Under the pieces are notes generated by a model. It was not told the DNA's origin and did no database searches. It saw only the letters and a program-made list of their open reading frames with translations. This document shows positions 14,501 through 22,725 of a DNA stretch of 54,802 nt, piece after piece. This DNA is from Candidatus Omnitrophota bacterium (lineage in GTDB: Bacteria; Omnitrophota; Gorgyraeia; Zapsychrales; Fredricksoniimonadaceae): NCBI GenBank assembly GCA_002753465.1, contig PEAF01000007.1, positions 1 to 54,802 on the forward strand. The letters are read 5' to 3'. The stretch's first letter is position 1, and the number at the start of each line of letters is the position of its first letter. Made by a program: the position numbers and the translations under genes.

Positions 14501-17023
14501 GTGGCAATAAAGGAAATACTTTGCAGCGTTCTTTCTTTATCGCTTTTCCTGTCGCCCGAAATGTCTTATGCTCAAAGCGCTTTTGTGTCGACGCTCCCTG
14601 TGCCGGGAAAGATGGTGGGCATATCCGCGCCATTTACGCCCGTGCTTGTGAAGGGCTTGGTGATCCATCCTGATCAGCCGCTGAATTTTGATTTCATTGT
14701 CGATTCCGGGAACGATGTGACCGATCAGGCCGTCATCAAAGAGCAGAGCAGCCGTCTGGCTAAATATTTTCTCGCCGCCGTAACAGTTCCCGAATCCCAG
14801 TTGTGGGTGAATTTGTCTCCGTATGAAAAAGATCGCGTTATTGAGAATGAGCTGGGCACGACCGAACTTGGTCGCGACATGCTGGCGCAGGATTATTTAC
14901 TTAAGCAGCTGACGGCATCACTCATCTACCCAGAAGAAGGTTTAGGTAAGGATTTCTGGGCGAAGGTTTACAGTCAGGCACAGGCTAAATTCGGCACAAC
15001 GGATATTCCGGTCGATACATTCAATAAAGTTTGGATCATGCCAGCCACGGCTGAGGTATTTGAGAAGGGCAATGCCGTTTATGTGACCCAGGCACGTTTG
15101 AAGGTAATGCTTGATTCGGATTATGTTGCGATGAGCAATGTGATGGGCGTAGGGGAGGACCTTGTGTCCTCCCAAAAACGGGCGGACATAAAGTCCGCCC
15201 CTACGCACGAATTAACAAAGAGCCTCTTGCGTGAGATCATCCTCCCCGCCATCGAAAAAGAGGTCAATGAAGGCAAGAATTTTGCCGCGATCCGTCAGAT
15301 TTATCACACCGCTATTTTAGCCAAGTGGTATCGCGAGCTGATCCAGAATACACTCCTCTCTCAGGCATATGTCGGTCAGAACAAAGTTGAAGGCATTACA
15401 TTAGACGAGAAGGCACTCAAGGAAGAGATCTATCAGCGTTACATCGCCGCTTACAAGAAGGGCGTCTTTGACTACATTAAAGACGAAGATGTTGTAGGGG
15501 AGGACCTTGTGTCCGCCCGCATGCCAAGGAAATACTTCTCGGGCGGTATTTCTGATTTTGCGATGAAGAATGTTCCATTGAGCAAAACCAATGATGCCCG
15601 TGCCGTAGCGCCGGCGGTCGGTGATACTTTTAAAGTGGATCTGGCGATGGGCACTGTTGAGAGCCGGGAAGAATTGAAGGCATTGGCCGATGCCCGTCTT
15701 TCATGGCTGATTGAGCATGATCCGAAATTTGCCACCCAACTTGCGATCCTGGGAAAGAATCTGCCTGGTATTATTTTGCGCAAGAAGGCGCATGTCGTGA
15801 ACGTTTACTGGTTCTTTTATTTGTTCCGTCAGAAGCAATTTGAGACCCTCTATCACTTGTTGTCAGACAAGGAGAGGGATGGTGGGAATAAGGTTGTGCA
15901 TGATGCGTATAAGTCTCAGCTTAAACGACTTTCACGGATGTACAGGTCTCTTGGTCCCGATATGCAGGACAGGCTTTTGACTGTTCTTATTTTGCATGAT
16001 ATCGGATCCGTCGAGGGCGCCTGGGATTGGACACACCATGTGCGTGGTCGTGATATGGTCAAGCGCATACTTGAAGATAAAAGGTTAGGATTTGAGCCCA
16101 GTGAAGTCGAGGTCATCGCGGATGCTGTTTTTAATCATGGCATTGTCAGTAATATCGGGGTCGATTTCCTTCCTGAGGATTTTGCAAGGTTTTCAGCCAA
16201 AGAAAAAGACTTTTACATCCTAATGTCATTTGCTGATTTGATGGCAAATAAGGATGGTGAAACCAATGGCGCAACGCGCTTTAACCTTGATTATTTACTG
16301 GGTTTGCAGGAGCGTTTTGAGTCATTCAAGACAGTAGAGGATAAATTTCTTAAGTACAGGTTTGGAAAATTCTTCAGGCCTTTTGCGATGAAGAGTGAGA
16401 AAATGGATAACAACTATGCCGAGGTTATGAAGGAACTTGAACGGTTAAGCGGGGATGACCTTGGCCGTGTGAAAGCCATCTGGCAGAACCGCATCCGTGT
16501 GAATATGTTCGGGCTCTTCATGTCGTTGGGGGAAGATAGCCGGGAAAATTTTGCGCGCCTTGTTTACCAGGTCGCTAAGAAAGTCATGGCTGAAGATCCT
16601 GTCAGTGGCGATATTTACCTTGAAACCGAGGTTGATTTTATGGGGTTGGATTTTCAAGGCAATAGTCCGTCTTTTGTCCTGCGGTCTAAATATGTGTCTG
16701 GTGTGCGTCACATATTGGCTAGTGGTGGTGATATCCCGATGCATTTTAGAGAGAAGGATGGGCAAACGCAGCTTGTGATAGAGTTGGAAAATATACTTGG
16801 GCTTCAAGGTGGGCCTGACGCAGCGAACGGTCAGGATGTGACGAACGGTGGTATTGATATCAGGAACATTGACGTTAATAAGGCCGGCAGTGCCAGGATA
16901 CAGTTCAATGACCAGGCGGTTCGAGACGTGCTGGTCCATGGCTTTAATGGCTTTACGCCGGTGATCATTAAGATCACACCAGCTATTGACCCTTTAGCGG
17001 CGTTGGGTATAGTTAAACTGTAA
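14501..17023 (+). CDS. Exported N-domain / HD-hydrolase / GGID protein
   Basis: GTG 14501 lies six bases after GGGAG and gives 840 residues; TTG 14480 or ATG 14495 are possible alternatives. The signal peptide ends SYA/QS. The N-domain (to ~15580) is nearly identical to that of the giant protein, for example GKDFWAKVYSQAQAKFG and NKVWIMPA. It differs by an extra ~18 residues encoded by a palindromic repeat at 15148-15205, plus a short repeat-derived stretch near 15493. The cargo is an HD-domain phosphohydrolase: HHD-type motif LHDIG at 15991-16005, WTHHVRG, FNHG near 16131 and FADL near 16230. It ends in a GGID domain (16847-17020). HD domains usually hydrolyse phosphoesters; an exported one is unusual. 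Substrate unknown. Confidence 0.75.
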   Translation: MAIKEILCSVLSLSLFLSPEMSYAQSAFVSTLPVPGKMVGISAPFTPVLVKGLVIHPDQPLNFDFIVDSGNDVTDQAVIKEQSSRLAKYFLAAVTVPESQLWVNLSPYEKDRVIENELGTTELGRDMLAQDYLLKQLTASLIYPEEGLGKDFWAKVYSQAQAKFGTTDIPVDTFNKVWIMPATAEVFEKGNAVYVTQARLKVMLDSDYVAMSNVMGVGEDLVSSQKRADIKSAPTHELTKSLLREIILPAIEKEVNEGKNFAAIRQIYHTAILAKWYRELIQNTLLSQAYVGQNKVEGITLDEKALKEEIYQRYIAAYKKGVFDYIKDEDVVGEDLVSARMPRKYFSGGISDFAMKNVPLSKTNDARAVAPAVGDTFKVDLAMGTVESREELKALADARLSWLIEHDPKFATQLAILGKNLPGIILRKKAHVVNVYWFFYLFRQKQFETLYHLLSDKERDGGNKVVHDAYKSQLKRLSRMYRSLGPDMQDRLLTVLILHDIGSVEGAWDWTHHVRGRDMVKRILEDKRLGFEPSEVEVIADAVFNHGIVSNIGVDFLPEDFARFSAKEKDFYILMSFADLMANKDGETNGATRFNLDYLLGLQERFESFKTVEDKFLKYRFGKFFRPFAMKSEKMDNNYAEVMKELERLSGDDLGRVKAIWQNRIRVNMFGLFMSLGEDSRENFARLVYQVAKKVMAEDPVSGDIYLETEVDFMGLDFQGNSPSFVLRSKYVSGVRHILASGGDIPMHFREKDGQTQLVIELENILGLQGGPDAANGQDVTNGGIDIRNIDVNKAGSARIQFNDQAVRDVLVHGFNGFTPVIIKITPAIDPLAALGIVKL
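15148..15205. repeat. 58-bp double-hairpin palindromic element inside a coding region
   Basis: Outer inverted repeats CGTAGGGG (15148-15155) and CCCCTACG (15198-15205) enclose two hairpins. One has arms GGGAGGAC/GTCCTCCC and the other GGGCGGAC/GTCCGCCC. The element is read through in frame as part of the HD-type exported protein, in a loop that is shorter in the paralogue. Confidence 0.75.
15493..15520. repeat. Partial copy of the palindromic element, also in frame
   Basis: The stretch TGTAGGGGAGGACCTTGTG followed by TCCGCCC repeats the left half of the 15148 element, with one stem mismatch. It encodes VGEDLVS, the same residues as the first copy, and sits just before the conserved PRKYFSGG block of the N-domain. 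Confidence 0.65.
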
Positions 17024-17052
17024 GGCTTAAATAAAACATAACAGGGATCTGC

Positions 17053-18804
17053 ATGCATCGTTGGTCGTATTTTTTCATAGCATTCTTACTGATACTCGTA
17101 GCACCGCTGGCCCATGCCTCCGGCGCTGGTAAGGGTGACTTTGACCCCGCCCTCATCAATTGGCTGCGCACGAATGTCAGCGCGAAGACGGGCATGCCTT
17201 TTAGTTTTGCCATCTCTGGGGATAAGAAAGATGTTTACAGCCGCATCGGGATGCCCGCGTCTCCAACCGGGATCATCGAGCGCGTGATACTTGAAGAGGG
17301 TATATCTATTTATGATGCGGCCGTGTGGCAGATCGTGATGGGCGCTACCGGGGATGCCCGGGATCTTCAGCAGGCCATGAAGCCCGTGAAGTATTATTGG
17401 GATGGCGCGATGGAAGGGCTTTTTAATATCCGCACCGGGTCGGGCGGGTCTGTGTTCGTCTATGACCCCGTGCAGCCGGATGCCGTGACGTCCCAGCTTT
17501 CCGAGCAGGGCCGGCGTGGTTTTATTTTCCGTATCATTGATGCGAACGGCGCGTACCAGATGAGCGATCCTTTGGACGGCAGCACGGTCAATGAAGATTT
17601 TCCGAATGATCCGAATATTCACTGGGAAGACTGGAAGCCTATCGCCGGCGAAAATGCGTGGGTCGTTATTGCGGCGCTGCATTTACTTGAGCATAACGCG
17701 GATGTCCAGGCAGGCACGGTGCGCATGCAGGACACGCCGGAATTCCGGCTTGCGGTGGAATTGGCCAGGGCGGCGATGTTCCTTCAGGCGGAAAATGGCG
17801 GCATTCGCATGGCGCCTTTAGGGACCTATAATCATTTGCTCAACATCAAGCCGGGTTTAAGCGAGGCCGAGATCACGCATGAGCTTGATCAAAGGTCGCT
17901 GCAGTTCAAGTCAGCGCATAAGGTCAAGGCGCCTCTGGTGCGGGTGGGTGTTCAAGATTATCCGGACTATCACGCCTGGCATTATGAAGAGATCTCTACC
18001 GAAAATAATCTTTCCTGGTACGCTGCGATGCGCATGCTCTTTAAGTTGACCGGCAATGAAGAGTACCGGACCGTGATGCAGGGTATCGAAACTTATTTAA
18101 GGTCGGCCTGGAATGCCCAGGACAATGTTTTTTACCAGGGTGCGCATTATACGCAAGGGCGCTGGATGCCCAATCCGGAGCCTTTTGCCGAGGATGTACA
18201 AAGCTGGGCGATCATGGTCCTGGGGCCGGAAGTTTTGGATCAGTGGTTCGGCGAGGGCGCGGCCTATCACATCTGGCAAAAGACCAGGGCCTATGCTGGT
18301 GTTTTTGCTTCTGACGGACGATTGCAGGGCGTCGGTTTTACGCTGGAGAATGATCGTTTATCGGTGGAGTGGACAGCAGGGGCCATCATGGCTGTCCGTC
18401 AACTTGAGGACTATTATGCGTCAATGCACCCGCAGTGGGTGGATGGCTTAAAGCAGGATGCGCGCAGTATGCGTGAGGGCATTGATCAGTTCCGGTTCGC
18501 CGCGTCGGGGGATCGGGCGTCTTACGCGTATTCATCCAAACGCGGATGGATCCCATTCGGCTGGTTCTCACAGGCGCCTGAGGTGCAGAGCCTTGTCTCA
18601 ACAGCCTGGGTGGCACTGGTCGATGCGGGGATAAATCCCTTTATCCTGTCCTCATCTGCGTCTTTTGCCGCGAAACCGGTGCCTGTGGATATGTGGTTGG
18701 GGTCCTTCAGAGAGAATTTCCGTCACGCGATCGCTACGTCATACGGCATCTACTCCTTCGGCTTCTTTCCGCCTGCGTATTTCCTGTATAATTTCCTGCA
18801 TTAA
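17053..18804 (+). CDS. Secreted six-hairpin glycosidase-like protein
   Basis: This 583-residue protein has a clear signal peptide (17 hydrophobic residues, cleavage near AHA/SG). The rest is rich in paired helices with Gly/Trp blocks typical of (alpha/alpha)6 barrels: GENAWVVIAAL, STENNLSWYAAMRM, VEWTAGAIMAVRQ and PFGWFSQAPEV. Corresponding blocks appear in the larger exported protein at 11326, so the two are likely related hydrolases. It lacks the N-domain and GGID domain. It starts 30 bases after the HD-type protein and is probably co-transcribed. A role in cutting or shaping an exopolysaccharide fits the AlgE-like porin nearby, but that is inference. Confidence 0.65.
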   Translation: MHRWSYFFIAFLLILVAPLAHASGAGKGDFDPALINWLRTNVSAKTGMPFSFAISGDKKDVYSRIGMPASPTGIIERVILEEGISIYDAAVWQIVMGATGDARDLQQAMKPVKYYWDGAMEGLFNIRTGSGGSVFVYDPVQPDAVTSQLSEQGRRGFIFRIIDANGAYQMSDPLDGSTVNEDFPNDPNIHWEDWKPIAGENAWVVIAALHLLEHNADVQAGTVRMQDTPEFRLAVELARAAMFLQAENGGIRMAPLGTYNHLLNIKPGLSEAEITHELDQRSLQFKSAHKVKAPLVRVGVQDYPDYHAWHYEEISTENNLSWYAAMRMLFKLTGNEEYRTVMQGIETYLRSAWNAQDNVFYQGAHYTQGRWMPNPEPFAEDVQSWAIMVLGPEVLDQWFGEGAAYHIWQKTRAYAGVFASDGRLQGVGFTLENDRLSVEWTAGAIMAVRQLEDYYASMHPQWVDGLKQDARSMREGIDQFRFAASGDRASYAYSSKRGWIPFGWFSQAPEVQSLVSTAWVALVDAGINPFILSSSASFAAKPVPVDMWLGSFRENFRHAIATSYGIYSFGFFPPAYFLYNFLH

Positions 18805-18851
18805 CTTATTCCCGCTTATCATTTTGTGTTAGAATTTTTCGTAAAAGAGAA

Positions 18852-18886
18852 CGTCCGCCTAGAACTTCAGGCGGACGGGAAATTGT
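18852..18886 (-). terminator. Hairpin terminator between convergent genes
   Basis: A perfect 9-bp stem, CGTCCGCCT (18852-18860) with AGGCGGACG (18869-18877), sits between the hydrolase gene (plus) and the proline-rich gene (minus). On the minus strand it is followed by TTCTCTTTT, so it can end the minus-strand transcript. Confidence 0.6.
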
Positions 18887-18909
18887 TTACTGAACTAACG
18901 GTATCGCTA

Positions 18910-19416
18910 TCAGAACGACACCTCGGTCACAGGTGCAGGTTCAGGAGCAGGTGCCGGTGTTGGATCAGGCGTCGGTGTCGGTGCTGGCGCAGGATCTGGT
19001 GCTGGTGCCGGCGGAACGACCGGGTCTGGAACGATCACAGGCGGCGGTGGCGGCGGCGGAACAACAGGATCCGGAACGATCACCGGCGGCGGTGGCGGTG
19101 GAACAACAGGATCCGGAACGATCACAGGCGGCGGTGGCGGTGGAGGAACGATCACAGGCGGCGGAACAACAACGGGGTCTGGTACTTTAACTACGCGGCC
19201 GCGGTCACCCTGAAGATCTTTGCGGTCGTCGCGTGATTGACCCCACGGGTCGCGCATTTCCGGACGGTTGCCATGGTCTTTGTCTTTCTGCTCAAGCGCT
19301 TGTTCGCGCCCTTTATCGTTTTTCGATTCTCGATCGTCTTGTCGGGCTTGTGCGGGGATGCAAAAGGCAAAGACCAGGATCAACAGAAGCGTGAGTTTAA
19401 GGGGTAGGTAATTCAT
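18910..19416 (-). CDS. Secreted proline-rich repeat protein
   Basis: From ATG 19416, five bases after AGGAGG, the product is 168 residues. A signal peptide (LKLTLLLILVFAFCIPAQA) is followed by a charged Asp/Lys/Arg/Gln-rich segment (~25-70) and then a proline-rich tail. That tail carries repeated PPPPPPVIVPDPVVPP units and ends in alternating PAPxPAP. It has no catalytic motif. Such tails act as extended spacers or cell-wall/periplasm-spanning segments, which is an inference here. Its leader holds a c-di-GMP-type riboswitch, so expression probably follows second-messenger levels. Open frames of over 80 codons on the opposite strand are artefacts of the GC-rich repeats. Confidence 0.75.
   Translation of the reverse strand: MNYLPLKLTLLLILVFAFCIPAQARQDDRESKNDKGREQALEQKDKDHGNRPEMRDPWGQSRDDRKDLQGDRGRVVKVPDPVVVPPPVIVPPPPPPPVIVPDPVVPPPPPPVIVPDPVVPPPPPPPVIVPDPVVPPAPAPDPAPAPTPTPDPTPAPAPEPAPVTEVSF
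19028..19165. repeat. Tandem DNA repeats coding the proline-rich tail
   Basis: Units of about 42 bases, built from GGATCCGGAACGATCAC and GGCGGCGGTGGCGG blocks, recur three to four times with little divergence. The near-identity at DNA level points to recent expansion by slippage or unequal recombination. Confidence 0.7.
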
Positions 19417-19470
19417 AAAACCTCCTGCACTGGTTACTCTCGTGCAGAGGTGCACAACGGGGCGGAACAC

Positions 19471-19556
19471 GGTTAGCCAGCTTCGGCGGCCCGGCTGTCC
19501 TTCTATCGAAGGACCCGCAGCTTTGCGTCACCCCCTTACGGGAGTTTTGCCTTTTA
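19471..19556 (-). promoter_or_regulatory. c-di-GMP-I (GEMM-I) type riboswitch
   Basis: Read on the minus strand, the leader of the proline-rich gene carries the GEMM-I signature in order. GGCAAA is followed by a hairpin closed by a GUAA (GNRA) tetraloop (CUCCC/GGGGG), then UGACGCAAAGC, then a second arm and GACAGCCGGGCCGCCGAA. These match the conserved joining segments that bind cyclic dinucleotide. Downstream, ACCTCTGCAC (in 19442-19455) can pair with GTGCAGGAGGT, which contains the ribosome site, so a translational switch is plausible. Whether the ligand is c-di-GMP or 3',3'-cGAMP cannot be settled by eye. Confidence 0.75.
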
Positions 19557-19580
19557 CAACTTCTAACTCTCAACTAAAGT

Positions 19581-20996
19581 ATGGCATTTGCAATGATGAA
19601 AAACAAGGGCTTGCGGCTGATAATGGGGATATTCTTTGTGACGGGGGCGGGGCTTTCCCTGGCAGATACCGATGAAAATTCCCGTCGGGTGGAAGAAAAA
19701 AAACGTGTGATCATCGATCAGGCTCCCTTGAATGAGGTCGTGCACAGAAAAGAATATTCTTTTGAGTCCGGCGGATGGCTCAATTACCGTATCAGCGATT
19801 ATGATGAACTGGACAATGACCGGACCGAGAAGGATTACTTCACGCGATCCCTACGCGCGGATGTCCGCTTATGGGGCCGGCTGACATATCGCCCATCAAC
19901 AGCCAGCGACCCTGACAAAGATTATATCTATATGCGTATCAAAGATATTTATACCGAACTTCAGGGGACTGAGCCGGGCGCGCGTTTTGACAATCGCGGG
20001 CCGCAAGTGGATTATGCTTATATGGGCATGGATCATAATCCCTGGAAGGTAGAGGCCGGGCGTCGCTACTTCATTATAGGGCGCGGCATTGCCTATAGCG
20101 GCGTACATGACGGTGTTCAGGTTAATTATCAGCCGGCGGGATTGAATTGCACCGGTTTTATATCTCAATTGCCGCCACACACGAGCAATATCGACACGAG
20201 CGTGCCTGGCTATGACAAGGAAAGCCGGCGTTATTTCGCGGGAGCCGGTATCGCGCTTACCAAGATGAAGCAGCATCAGATCTATACCTACACTGTTTTA
20301 GAGCGCGACCACAGCCGTGAGCGGCCTGAAAATCCATTTCAGGATTACAGATATGATGCCGAGTATTTTGGCCTCGGTTCAAACGGGCAGTGGGCCGATC
20401 AATGGCCGTACTGGGCCGAGATTATCCGTGAGACCGGGTATTCGCGTGAATTCCCTTCGAATGCGCGCAGTAATATTTCGGCCTGGGCATTTGACGCTGA
20501 GCAGAAATTCTCGACGAAGTGGGCATCGAAGGTGGTTTTCAGTGCTGAGGGGGCCTTGGGTTCCGGGGATGGTGACCGGGAGGTTCCGACCAATACGGTC
20601 TATGGCAATAGGTCCGGCCGTGACCACGGCTTTTCGTACTTTGGTTATTTACCGACAGGCGCCGCGCTTTATCCGGCCTTATCTAATCTGCGCCTGCTGC
20701 GTTTAGGGGTCGATGCGTATCCGTTTTATCGCATTGATCTTTTGCGTAAGATATTGCTGGGCGTCGATTACTATCATTATTGGAAAGATCGTTCTGACGG
20801 CGGATTTTCAGATCTTGACGCCACAGTTGCCCGGCGTGATATCGGCCAGGAGATCGATCTGAAGGCCGACTGGTGGGTTACCAAAAAGGTTTTCTTATCG
20901 GCGGAATGGGGGAGTTTCCTGCCCGGCAAGGCGTATGACCGTTCGCATCGCAGTGAAACACAGGTTGTTTCACTGAGCATGAGTGTGATATTCTAA
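19581..20996 (+). CDS. AlgE-like outer-membrane beta-barrel (alginate-export family)
   Basis: This 471-residue protein has a signal peptide (cleavage near SLA/DT), then many alternating amphipathic strands, and ends in aromatic Phe (SLSMSVIF), the usual outer-membrane barrel C-terminus. Blocks such as GLGSNGQWADQWPYWAE and the spacing of Tyr/Arg-rich strands resemble alginate_exp (AlgE-type) porins, which let anionic polysaccharides cross the outer membrane. The start could be any of three Met codons (19581, 19593, 19596); none has a strong ribosome site. It is transcribed away from the riboswitch-controlled gene. It supports an exopolysaccharide role for the locus, though no alginate polymerase is present in the window. 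Confidence 0.7.
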   Translation: MAFAMMKNKGLRLIMGIFFVTGAGLSLADTDENSRRVEEKKRVIIDQAPLNEVVHRKEYSFESGGWLNYRISDYDELDNDRTEKDYFTRSLRADVRLWGRLTYRPSTASDPDKDYIYMRIKDIYTELQGTEPGARFDNRGPQVDYAYMGMDHNPWKVEAGRRYFIIGRGIAYSGVHDGVQVNYQPAGLNCTGFISQLPPHTSNIDTSVPGYDKESRRYFAGAGIALTKMKQHQIYTYTVLERDHSRERPENPFQDYRYDAEYFGLGSNGQWADQWPYWAEIIRETGYSREFPSNARSNISAWAFDAEQKFSTKWASKVVFSAEGALGSGDGDREVPTNTVYGNRSGRDHGFSYFGYLPTGAALYPALSNLRLLRLGVDAYPFYRIDLLRKILLGVDYYHYWKDRSDGGFSDLDATVARRDIGQEIDLKADWWVTKKVFLSAEWGSFLPGKAYDRSHRSETQVVSLSMSVIF

Positions 20997-21028
20997 CAGC
21001 ACAACTGAAATCAACAGAGGAACATGTT

Positions 21029-22702
21029 ATGTTCAAAAAAATATGCAATATCACACTGAAGATATTCCTGGGTCTCTTTGTTTTTTACACGGTTGTCGGG
21101 TTTACTATTCTCCCGGCGGTCATCAAGTGGGCTGTTGCAAGTCAGGGGACAGCGATCCTTAAGCATGAGGTCAGGGTCCGTTCGGTCGATCTTAATCCGT
21201 TCACGTTCCGGCTGCGTGTGGCCGGGTTCGAGGTCCTGGATAAAGACAGCACGGTGATGGCCGGCTTCGAGCGCTTTACCGTTGATCTCAGTTTTCTGGC
21301 ATTATTCAAGAAAGTTTACCGCGTCGAATCGTTGACGCTTGATGGTCTCAGGGTCAATGTGGCCCTTTTGCCCGGTGGTAAGGTTAACCTGCTGGAGCTT
21401 GTTCCGCCGGTTCCTGCCGCGCCTCAGGCACCTTCAACATCAGTGCCAAAGCCTGCCGCAACGCCTGTGTCCCTGCCTCTGGTTGTGGTGGATGACATCA
21501 AATTAAACGATGGCGCCGTGGCCTTCACGGACAAGACGCTTACGCCTGTTTTTAAAACATCACTCCATGCGATCAATATCCATATTACAGGCTTGTCGAC
21601 CAAGCCTGACGGACAGGCCAAGGTCATGTTCGAGGCCAGGCTTGATGAGAAAGGCGTGATCTCGTCTGAAACAGATATCAAGCCCCTGGTGCAGCCGGTC
21701 GAGCTTGAAACAAGTTTTTCACTTAATGGCTATGCGATGAATACGCTGACGCCTTATGTGGGCAAGTTTACCGGGCGCTCGCTGGCAGACGGGAATATGA
21801 ACTTCAAGATGGATTACAGGATCTCGAACAATAAATTGACCGCCAGCCATAAGGTGCTTATCCAGCGTTTTGCATTCGGGCAGAAAGTAGAGAGCAGGGA
21901 TGCTTTGCCGTTGCCCTTCGGCCTGGTGGTGGCCCTGTTGGAAGATGCTGACGGACGTATCAATGTGTCGCTGCCGGTGACCGGTGATATGAGCTCACCT
22001 GAGTTTCATTATTGGGGCCTTGTAGGGCAGGTGGTGCGTAATTTCTTTTTCGGTATCGTGGCCAAGCCTTTTGCCTTTCTGGCCTCCGCGTTAGGGGCTG
22101 AGAGCGGCAACGAAGAATTGGGGTATGTACGTTTTACGCCCGGCAAAGCGGATATTGCTGATGCCGAAAAAGAGAAAATGCGCACGCTCATGAAGGGCCT
22201 GAAGGCGCGTCCGAAGCTTTTACTGGCGATCAACGGCTCTTATGCTGCTGATGTTGACTGGAAGGCGATACAGAAGGACGTTGTTGACCGGGATTTTGCT
22301 GACATGCGCCAGAAGTCTTCACGTACGGATAGCCGTGTTTATCAGGACCTTTATCAGCGGCGTTTCGGTATCCAGGCGTTATGGAATGCGACCAAAAAGT
22401 TCAAGCAACGTCAGGGTGCGTATGATGACAAGGCGCTGGAGCAGGAACTCCGGCGTCAATTGATCGAAGAAGGCGACGGCGATAAAGTAGCGCTGGCTTT
22501 GTTGGCCAAGCGGCGCGCTGAGGCGGTGCATGCCTTTATGCTGGCCGAGGGATTTGATGAGCGGCGCGTCTCAGTGGGTCCCGTGGCGGAGGTTCAGGCC
22601 AGCATGGGCTTTGTCCCGTCAGAATTTACGCTGACCATTTTTGAAAGTGACAAGCCTTCTGAAGCGGTCAAACCTGCGACGGATGTTCCGGCAGGCAAGT
22701 AG
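21029..22702 (+). CDS. DUF748 / AsmA-like envelope protein
   Basis: This 557-residue protein has one N-terminal membrane anchor (~10-32). It follows the DUF748 pattern: VRSVDLNPFTFRLRVAGFEV, then ESLTLDGLRVNV with GGKVNLLEL, a proline-rich hinge near 130-155, a second repeat (VVDDIKLNDGAVAFTDKT), and a C-terminal FTPGKADIADAEKEKMRTL region. Family members belong to the AsmA/TamB-like group of envelope-spanning proteins linked to outer-membrane biogenesis. It starts 32 bases after the porin gene with AGAGGAA upstream, so the two are likely co-expressed. Confidence 0.75.
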   Translation: MFKKICNITLKIFLGLFVFYTVVGFTILPAVIKWAVASQGTAILKHEVRVRSVDLNPFTFRLRVAGFEVLDKDSTVMAGFERFTVDLSFLALFKKVYRVESLTLDGLRVNVALLPGGKVNLLELVPPVPAAPQAPSTSVPKPAATPVSLPLVVVDDIKLNDGAVAFTDKTLTPVFKTSLHAINIHITGLSTKPDGQAKVMFEARLDEKGVISSETDIKPLVQPVELETSFSLNGYAMNTLTPYVGKFTGRSLADGNMNFKMDYRISNNKLTASHKVLIQRFAFGQKVESRDALPLPFGLVVALLEDADGRINVSLPVTGDMSSPEFHYWGLVGQVVRNFFFGIVAKPFAFLASALGAESGNEELGYVRFTPGKADIADAEKEKMRTLMKGLKARPKLLLAINGSYAADVDWKAIQKDVVDRDFADMRQKSSRTDSRVYQDLYQRRFGIQALWNATKKFKQRQGAYDDKALEQELRRQLIEEGDGDKVALALLAKRRAEAVHAFMLAEGFDERRVSVGPVAEVQASMGFVPSEFTLTIFESDKPSEAVKPATDVPAGK

Positions 22703-22725
22703 ACGGCAATTACGGAGAAGATCAT

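Noticed and set aside
1577..17020. GGID domain as a sortase, PEP-CTERM or type IX secretion tag
   Set aside because: It has no LPxTG or PEP motif and no C-terminal hydrophobic helix with basic end. The length and motif do not fit a type IX C-terminal domain that I know. It was kept as an unassigned domain.
19028..19165. Evenly spaced direct repeats that could suggest a CRISPR array
   Set aside because: They are in-frame coding repeats for PPPPPPVIVPDP units, with no unique spacers between.
18826..19236. A 136-codon plus-strand frame rich in Arg and Cys
   Set aside because: It lies opposite the proline-rich gene, and its composition is simply the complement of the Pro/Val repeats. It has no ribosome site.
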